Assembly: GCA_030762895.1 (NCBI GenBank)
Contig: CM061064.1
Span: 237,242,586-237,306,585 of the forward strand
Reading direction: 5' to 3'
Source of the DNA: Sophora flavescens
Taxonomy: Eukaryota > Streptophyta > Magnoliopsida > Fabales > Fabaceae
Length of the DNA: 64,000 bases
Part shown: positions 56,635-64,000 of the stretch, one piece after another
Numbering within the stretch: position 1 is the first letter of the stretch
Layout: each line of letters starts with the position of its first letter
Program-made: the position numbers and the translations under genes
The notes under the pieces: model-generated
What the model was told of the DNA's origin: nothing
Database searches by the model: none
What the model saw: the letters and a program-made list of their open reading frames with translations, nothing else

Positions 56635-59600
56635 TCCCTACTTTCTTAATTAAATTTCTCACTTATCCTTAGTTAATAAAATAAAACACTAATCATTTAA
56701 CATAGTATATAAATAAGAATTAATTTTACTATTTAGATTTATATTTAAGATAAAAAATAGAGAATATATTTTTATATTTAAAAAATAAAATTTATATAAA
56801 AATATATCAGCATATAGTTTTATTTTTATTATTCCATTTTATTTATTAAATCAAGACATACTAAACCAATACTAACAAGGCAACATAGATATTTATGATG
56901 CGGATGTCTTTGCTAGATCACCACCAACTAAAAACAGGGCATCAACATGATGGTCAAATTGAAATAGACCTTAGGTCTTTGAGTTAAACCTCTAGACAGG
57001 AGTTCTCCACAAACCTTTTGATGAAGTTACGCATTAGTGACTTGACCGTGACTCTCTACAATTACACGGGCTAAAGCATTACTAAAAGCCCCGTATACTT
57101 TTCCATCAAATTTTCTCTCTTTGCTTACTTGGCTAGATGTGCTAGAAGTCAACAAAGTCAACAATGAGGACCTTCTCATTGTGTTGGTTGTTGTTTGCTT
57201 CTTATCACACTTAATAAGGCCTCCACTAAAACAGCAGTCCGCAACTACTGTGATCAAACATCCTGTGGAGACTTTGTTTATAATTTCCATGATCCGTTTA
57301 CCTGTTTGGGCACAGACATACAAACATGACAACTTAAAAGATTAGAATTCAAATATAAGAAACAAGAACTAGAATTGAATAAAATATTATGTGCTTGATT
57401 GATAATGTAAAAAAAATCCTAATAATGTATTAAATATTTTGTGATTGATTGTTAATTATTTTACAAACGACAAAGAATATAATTTGTAGAGAGGAGGGGA
57501 CAACTCTTTTCTTGTTAAAGGTAGCTATATCATTTATATTAATTTAGACAAATTATACCATGCTATACATCAAACAATATCATCTTTTCTATAAGATTCT
57601 GCCAAACGATAGAAAGAGTAAGTAATATAAAAGTTTTTTTTTTGATTGAAAAGTAATATAAAAGTTAAAGTAGCTAAATAGATGCAATGCAATTTAAGGG
57701 CTCTAACACATGCAACGATGACATGTTTCATCATTTGGTTTTTTTAGACACCAACAATATATGCATGCATTAACAAAAACGAAAAAAAAGGAAAATTGTT
57801 TTAATATATTCTTTTATATATAAGAATTGTTTTAATATATTCAAGTATAATAAATAATTTTTATTTGATTAAAATTAAATTAGGAAGAAATTTATTTTGG
57901 AAAACGTAGGTAGACAAGACAATTTAATGCACCACCTGAAGAGAGTCGAGAGATTCCCTTGGTCATGATCGCAATTCACAAGTCACAATGCAAAGCAAAG
58001 TGGGATTGCATGGAATGGACGCAATTGAAGACTTAATAATAATGTAGAAAGTCTACTTGGGCCAGTATCAATGGGGATATACAATACAAGATGGTTGTGA
58101 GGGTACCGATACAACTACTGTAACATCCCAGTTTTTACACATATGATTAATTATTTTATTTGGATGTTTATGTTTAATTTTGTTTAGGTGGATTAGTTGA
58201 GTAATTTAATTACTCTTTTAAAATTATTTGATTGGGTCTGTTAGCACTGTCTTATTTCAGTGCATACACGCTTACTAAACAATAATATTATGTTATTGTC
58301 ACTATTAGTATTCGTTTGGAAAAATATTTCAAATGATATGATTGAAAGGTATTTATTGTCATATTTTACTATATTTAATTTTAGATTTTGAAAATATGTT
58401 GGTTTAAAATTAATCGAAAATTAATTTTGGATCATTGATTTCCTTGATTGATAAGTTCAACCATCAATCTTAACTCTAATTTCAATTTATCAAATATATA
58501 TTTATCACTCATTGTTTTTCGATCCAAAGTTTAAAAACAAATCTTTTCTTTTTGACTCAATCTCAACCACTTATTTGTACCTATCACCAATTAAAGAAAA
58601 TAAATTAAATGGAAAATGATTTTTTTCCCTCACCTTGGTTGTTGAGCACACACGTTGACCCCTACCCCCCTTTTCTCTTCTATTCATTAACATCCTCCTT
58701 CTTCCTTATCACACCCATGGCTTTCTCTTTCTATTTTCAAATTCTCCTCCTTCTCCCTAAACACAACACCGCCGACCACCAACGCAGAGCACCGCCGGAT
58801 CGCCGCCTGGACTAGGGGAGACAACTGCGCACGCTGTTCCATTGTCCCTGCCATTTCGCGTCGCGCCTCCGCCACCGCCACGGGTGAGCAGTCCGACCGC
58901 CATCTATGGTGTTCTCTAACCTTACTTATGTTGTAAAAACTTCTTTCTCCTTCCTTAAATCTCACCTCTGCTTGTTCTTGGTTCTATTTTTGGACTTGGT
59001 CAGTACAGAGATCTCCACCGTCGTCCTCCATCGCATCATAGCCGTCAGCCGTCGCGCCGGCCGCCCCAAACACGCCATCTTCTATTCATCTTGGGTGAGT
59101 GTTTTACCCCTAATCTATCCAAGTTGTAAAAGCCCCAAATTGATTTTGAAACCCTAACCCTAACTCTTGATTTCAGTTTTAAACTTTGAAATTAACCGTG
59201 TATTGACGCAATTGGGACTATCAATTGATGTTTTCCTAAATTAATTTCGTAATTCTGTGAGTAAATCTCATTTCCCCCATTTCTCTTAAAACCCTACATT
59301 GTCATCTTACTTCAGTTATGAAATTGATTCTGTTTTAGTGCAATTGAGACTTTTAATTGGTGATTTCTAAGTTCAATTTCATGATACTCTAAGTAAAACA
59401 AACTTCCCCCATTTTTTGTGAAAAATCCTTTTTACCCAAATTGATTTTATTGAGAAATCAATTATGTTTTATTAAATTAAATATATAGTTTCCTTTGATA
59501 TTATGTTTGAGGATGGTAATTGATTGTTATATTATTGGATTTTGATGTATGTGCTTGGACGCTCTCCCTATGTTGATGGTTGTGTTTGTGCTTGCTTGGG

Positions 59601-59878
59601 AGAGCAGCCTTTTCTTTTTGGAGCTGTTGTGGAGTTTGCTTGCGTGAATTGTGAAATGTCAGAGTAAACAGGGACATCGTTGAGAGGGAAACTAATTTTT
59701 GAAGCTTCAAGAGGTGGATCTTTTTCTTGTCTTCAAAGGTAAAGGGAGTAAGCCTGAGGAGTTCTAGATAGCCATATGTTATTTTAGTGTTGTTGTATAA
59801 TTATCTATCGTGGTTGTTCTATGGTTTTTAATTATTTATTTCTAATTGGTTGTGTGATTTTATGTGATTCATTGAGTT
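56635..59878. repeat. Tandem segmental duplication, copy 2
   Basis: Collinear with copy 1; begins TCCCTACTTTCTTAATT and stays matched until ATTCATTGAGTT, beyond which the LTR continues without a partner. Confidence 0.9.
56890..57332 (-). pseudogene. Metacaspase (type II-like) fragment, copy 2
   Basis: Same fragment as copy 1 without its frameshift: one frame covers KRIMEIINKVSTGCLITVVA, DCCFSGGLIKCDKK, FDGKVYGAFSNALARVI and VTNA. It then meets a TAA at 57027-57029 where copy 1 has a Gln codon, after which the same frame continues to QRPKVY. The His after the catalytic Cys region is Phe here and Cys in copy 1, so neither has the usual active site. No start, promoter or other exons. Confidence 0.6.
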
Positions 59879-61840
59879 ATTTGGTTATAATTGTGATGCA
59901 TGCTACAATTGTGTTGTATGCGATTATCTGTTTGGTTGATTGATTGACTGAAGCCTGACATTGGTCAGTGCCCAATTAAATTAAAGATAAAATCTTAAAA
60001 AGATTGGGGAAAAATTTAAGGGTTTTGATTTAAGTAAGTGGAAGTAGATTTTGAAAATCATCATATTTGATAATTTTTTTAGTGAAAGAATGATTAATGA
60101 GTAATGACGAGGACAAAATCTTGAAAATATTTCAGTTACGTTATCCATTTAAAATTAATTTTAAAATAAGAGGAACAATTTTATTATTTCAAATAGAAAT
60201 AGGTTGGAAATGATTTTACATGGATTTGGTGTTATTTCAGAAAAGGAGTTTCCTAAAGAAAACAGATTTGAAGAAAATGGATTTCCCTATGATTTGATGT
60301 TTTATAAATGGATTTCAAACAAAAAGGATTTTCTATAAACAATTTTTACACCACGGTGTTATTTCCGATAACTTGGGTAAGTTACAGAGACTTTGTTTTG
60401 GATTTGTTTTTCACAGAACGAAAACAGTGTTAACAGTGAAACACGAACCAGGTATCAGAGACATCGCGATACTAGTGTTATTTAATATAAGCACGAAGAT
60501 CTTTGATCCGTGTTACGTTGTTATGGACTTTGTGTCCTATCAAGGTTGTGGGTTACGTTGTTAAAGTTGAATGTTGTTTTCTACCACCACAAACCTAAGA
60601 TTGATTGCAAGGTCTAAGGTTTTGTGACTGAGCACTCGGACTTCGTGTCCTGTGTTAACATTGAAAAATCTAACACGTTGAAAATTACGAATAGTCGTAA
60701 GCTATCTTGAGCTTAGACAAAAGAAGAATGAACACAAAGAAAAATGATGTGAACAAAATGTTTTATATACATTCATTGGCAGACGTGCCCACATTGTTAT
60801 GTATGGTGCCTTGATAATTAAGGTATTCCATTCCACGTTGTATGTCTGAATGCTTTACAGGGTAAGATATTTCAAGCTACGTTGCTTCATTTGTGCCCTG
60901 GTGGACAATGAAAGCCCATATACGTTGATCACCGTGCCTTGTGTTGGACAGTGTGCCCTATGGTAACACGTTGTGCCTAATATACCTGGCAATCGAGCTT
61001 GATCAGCTCATTTACACGGTGTTGGGATATCTGGAGATTAGGTATGAAAGTTAGATGTTGAACGTTGAAGTGCCATGCATTTGTTTTAAAATGACGATGA
61101 TCGGGCATGAGGCCCCTTGATAAACTACTTGTTTAGTTATGGGAATCTTATGTTGTTATAGCTATATCTATCTATATGCTAATTTGGTGTGTCGTGCATG
61201 TTGTTATCGTTATAAACTCATATATTGGTAACTCACCTTTGCACTATATTTTTGTGGTCTTGTGTCGTACCTCGGTACATGACTACAGATGATGAAAAGA
61301 GGATTCCAGCTTCACTGGGGGACATTAGTTCCAATCCTTGAAGATGTTAGACGTCAGACATCAGTTATAATGGTGAGAATCGTGGGAGATTTTCCCATGA
61401 ATAACTTTTAGAACTTTCAGCTTAGGTTTTTGAGACGTTGTAGATTTCTAATAGTATGTATGAGTATGGCTCGGATAGCCTTTATTTTGAATGGAATGTT
61501 TATGGCTCGGAGAGCTTTTCTTTTGGATGAAAATATAAATATATTATCAGGTCTTTTGTTTGGGATGTTAGAATTACATTGGAGACTATCAAAAATTTTG
61601 TAAAAATTCTAGCTTTTTATTCAAATACATTTCTAAAATAAATAGGATTACCAGGCTAGAATCAGAAGCTTTGTCTTGTAGGACACGGCTTAGATTTTGA
61701 GTTGTGACAAATTTTATATACGTGACCAGAACCCATATAACGATAGATGAAAATGTGGTGTTATTGTTTTAAAATAGGTGTAAGTTTTACCGTAACCGCA
61801 GGAAAATTTTATACCCAGTTTCTGACGCTTATGTACTTAT
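58119..61840 (+). repeat. Element H 5' LTR (chromovirus-like)
   Basis: Begins TGTAACATCCCAGTTTTTAC; internal blocks GAAGCCTGACATTGGTCAGT (59950) and GAGCACTCGGAC (60631) match the LTRs of element E. The 3' boundary is degenerate, near 61840, just before the PBS. Confidence 0.75.
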
Positions 61841-61845
61841 ATAAG

Positions 61846-61857
61846 TGGTATCAGAGC
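61846..61857 (+). other. Element H primer-binding site (initiator tRNA-Met)
   Basis: TGGTATCAGAGC followed by TGG and a short leader like that of element E (gggttgggaaatag). Shows 58119-61840 is a 5' LTR, not a solo LTR. Confidence 0.8.
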
Positions 61858-62544
61858 TGGAGTTTTTCGGGTTGGGAAATAGTTCCATTATGTTTTTGTT
61901 GTGTGATCTCTGGTTGGACCTTGATTGAATTGTTTCCCTGTTGAAGCAATGTGTGTTGACACACAAGTATATGTTTTTCTTTATGGGTTTCCAATGGTTT
62001 TGTGTTGTGGGAAAACCGTAGATCTTAAATGTTGCTTTGGTCCGGGTGTGACATTCGATTTTCCTAGTGGATCGTGTCAGACATTTGAAACAAGGTGCCT
62101 GTGCGCAGCGGAAGCGTGGTGGGCATGTGACACCCGGGGCTGACGAGGGAGAGGAGTGGTCGCCGGTGCAAGAAGACACAGACAAGGAGCGGATCCTTGC
62201 AGGCTTCTAAGCGTAGGGGTACATGAATGAACCAATTGCACACCGGAATGAAAGGGATCCTGAGACTGTGTAGGTATGGGACTATATAGTTGAGGATGGC
62301 TTATATGAATTGATTGGTACTACCTATACTAACAAGATGCATCTTCTTTTCGGTAGCCCATCACTTAAGAACTTCACAATTAAGCGTGCTTGACTTGGAG
62401 CAATTTTGGATGGGTGACCTCTTAGGAAGTCTTCCCAGGAAGTGAGTTAGTGAGCAGCACTTGACCTAAGCCCATGTATTATGCGCTAGGCCCAATAGGA
62501 AAGTCCAACTCTCCTTTTAATGCTTCTTTTAATCCGCTCTTATG
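61858..62544 (+). other. Element H internal start, then a repeat carrying a 5S-rRNA-derived segment
   Basis: The element H leader is traceable to about 61960. From about 62126 (TGTGACACCCGGGG) a different repeat begins and includes the 5S-like segment at 62357-62433. No ORF is convincing. Boundaries are uncertain. Confidence 0.4.
62357..62433 (+). repeat. 5S-rRNA-derived sequence (Cassandra-like TRIM LTR or 5S-derived SINE)
   Basis: TTAAGCGTGCTTG and GGATGGGTGACCTC with the intervening spacing correspond to the 5S rRNA internal control region (A box to C box), but the 5' and 3' parts of 5S rRNA are missing and the middle has diverged. Not a functional rRNA gene. Cassandra retroelements carry 5S sequence in their LTRs, which is the most likely source. 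Confidence 0.6.
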
Positions 62545-63493
62545 TGTGTGACCCTATAGGTTCCCAAAACGTTAGCAGTAACATTAAATCCCATTTAATA
62601 TTACAAACAGTGAGCGGTATCTAGCAATACATCACTGCTACCTAAGTAGTGAGAAAGTCAGTGATTTGACGAAACCTTTCTGTGACAATTATTCATGTGC
62701 ATTATTATCCCTTTGTCCATATATCTATATTGAACACAAGGCATAGAATGTGTCACCCTTGTATGGTTCAATATCATGTTCCCTGATACCCGAGTAGACT
62801 TAACAACAAATGAGGTCAATATCTCATATTGACTCATTTCAGCATGGCCATGCATTTCTGATCTCACTCTATCGGGGGCCCACAGATATTACTCCTGTCA
62901 TGTAGGAGGGACAAATTCCATCTAGGTCACTCACATCCCTCTGCATGGCTCGTGGTATGACCAATGATCGTCTTTATAATCATCCTATTACAGATGACGT
63001 TTGACGATATTAAAGCACACGACTCCTCATGTAGGGATCGTAGTGATTTCAGGTGGAAGGATTGTATGCACCATTGTCACTATGAGAACTACTTATGACA
63101 CTCACATAACGCTCCATGTAGTGTTCTCATGGTGGGTCAATCCAGTACATCATTACCTTAATGTGTACCTATGTGGCGACTCGATATCTCATATGCATGA
63201 CCCGTGAGATATGGTCATCAGTCTGCACACATAATAGTCTCAATTGTATTATTATTGTCCTTATTAATAAAATACTTGACTACGGATATTTAAGAATAGG
63301 ATTTCATTGTTCAATAGTGTCTCACGATCAAGTCATATACTTGATATTCTATTAAACTGAAATCTCTATTCTAAGGACTTTATTATGTTTAAACAAGTAA
63401 CACAATAAACTGGAATGCCTCATATCATATATATATAAAATAGCAAGATACAAATGTAAGTCTAAAGAAATACATTGGCCTCTAGGGCTTACA
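62545..63493 (-). repeat. Copia element 3' LTR
   Basis: About 949 bp; the minus strand begins TGTAAGCCCTAGAGGCC at 63493 and ends GGGTCACACA near 62545. A purine-rich PPT-like tract (GTGGGAGATTCTTGG, minus strand) precedes it. The partner 5' LTR is off the right edge. Confidence 0.75.
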
Positions 63494-63513
63494 CCAAGAA
63501 TCTCCCACTAGCA

Positions 63514-64000
63514 CTAGAGCCAATCAGGCATCAATCTAATGCCCATCGATCTAGTGTGACCTTCATGCTTCTGTTGAGCAAGAGGTTTTGTAAGTGGGTC
63601 AGCAACGTTATCAAGTGTTGGTACTCTGCATATTTTCACATCTCCTCTATCGATGATCTCTCGAATGAGATGGAAGCGCCTAAGTATATGTTTGGATCGC
63701 TGATGAGATCTAGGTTCCTTGGCTTGTGCAATGGCCCCATTGTTATCACAATAGAGATCAATGGGGTCCACAATGCTTGGAACCGTACCAAGTTCAGCAA
63801 TGAACTTCCTGATCCAAACAGCCTCCTTTGCTGCATTGGAGGCGGCAATATACTCAGCCTCTGTAGTAGAATCGCAGAATCGTCTCCTGCTTTGAACTCT
63901 TCCAGCTCACAGCCCCGCCATTAAGGCAGAACACATAACCAGATTGCGATCTGGAATCATCCTTATCGGTCTGGAAACTAGCATCGGTGTAACCTATTAC
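63514..64000 (-). pseudogene. Copia Pol C-terminal RNase H, frameshifted, cut by window edge
   Basis: The minus strand gives the copia RNase H: YTDASFQTDKDDSRSQSGYV, then SSKQET, a frameshift near 63870, then TEAEYIAAS-like, LYCDNNGAIAQAKEPRSHQR, KHILRRFHLIREII and DPLTKPLAQQKHEGH before the stop at 63514. The D-E-D catalytic residues can be traced across the two frames. The upstream pol is outside the window. PPT and 3' LTR follow directly. Confidence 0.85.

Noticed and set aside
61747..62185. ORFs around the element H PBS on both strands
   Set aside because: They cross the LTR, PBS and leader boundaries and a different repeat, so they are chance.
62357..62433. 5S rRNA gene
   Set aside because: Lacks both ends of 5S rRNA and has diverged in the middle; embedded in a repeat.

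Overview
This is a plant nuclear window, almost certainly pericentromeric or otherwise repeat-dense, built from nested retrotransposons. I see no intact host gene. Plant signs are Athila-type Ty3/gypsy elements primed by tRNA-Asp, chromovirus-like elements primed by initiator tRNA-Met, an L1-type LINE carrying an RNase H domain, a copia element, and a tRNA-derived SINE. The SINE and the long foldback element resemble repeats I associate with legumes. That assignment is from memory and I cannot name a species.

Left part (1-30581) is one nested stack. A minus-strand chromovirus-type LTR (27931-30581) was invaded by a second minus-strand LTR (27443-27930). That one was invaded by a LINE whose body is now split into 8313-10107 and 25306-27442. 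The LINE was hit twice: by Athila-like element A (start of window to 8312, minus strand, nearly full gag-PR-RT-RH-IN plus the start of a third ORF) and by Athila-like element C (10108-25300, minus strand, TSD ATCAG). Element C was in turn hit by its internally deleted relative B (15277-20855, TSD GTTGC).

Middle part (30582-37949) is AT-rich. It holds a possible CACTA end, a SINE, microsatellites, a degenerate LTR (32258-36470) and, inside that LTR, element D (33789-36132, TSD GCGAG). D consists of two LTRs separated by only 10 bp. A 309-bp foldback element lies at 36714-37022.

Right part: element E (37950-48739, TSD ATGAC) has two 4-kb LTRs, an initiator-Met PBS and an open 406-residue Gag, but no pol. 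Then come a small MITE, a degenerate solo LTR (about 49230-53212) and a 3.25-kb direct tandem duplication (53364-56614 and 56635-59878). Each duplicate carries a broken type II metacaspase fragment and the start of an LTR; the second runs on into a full 5' LTR and PBS (58119-61857). The window ends with a 5S-rRNA-derived repeat and the 3' end of a minus-strand copia element.

The most unusual signal is a set of GC-rich palindromic box arrays in an otherwise AT-rich setting. Two box alphabets occur, TCACGGCCGTGA and TCGCGAGGCGA/TCGCGGGGCGA. They sit immediately upstream of the TATA box in the LTRs of all four Athila-related families (A, B, C, D), and again inside A and C just upstream of the third ORF. 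Box-unit starts recur at about 63 bp or about 72-74 bp, close to 6 and 7 DNA helical turns, although the filler between boxes is not conserved. This looks like a modular promoter or structural element.
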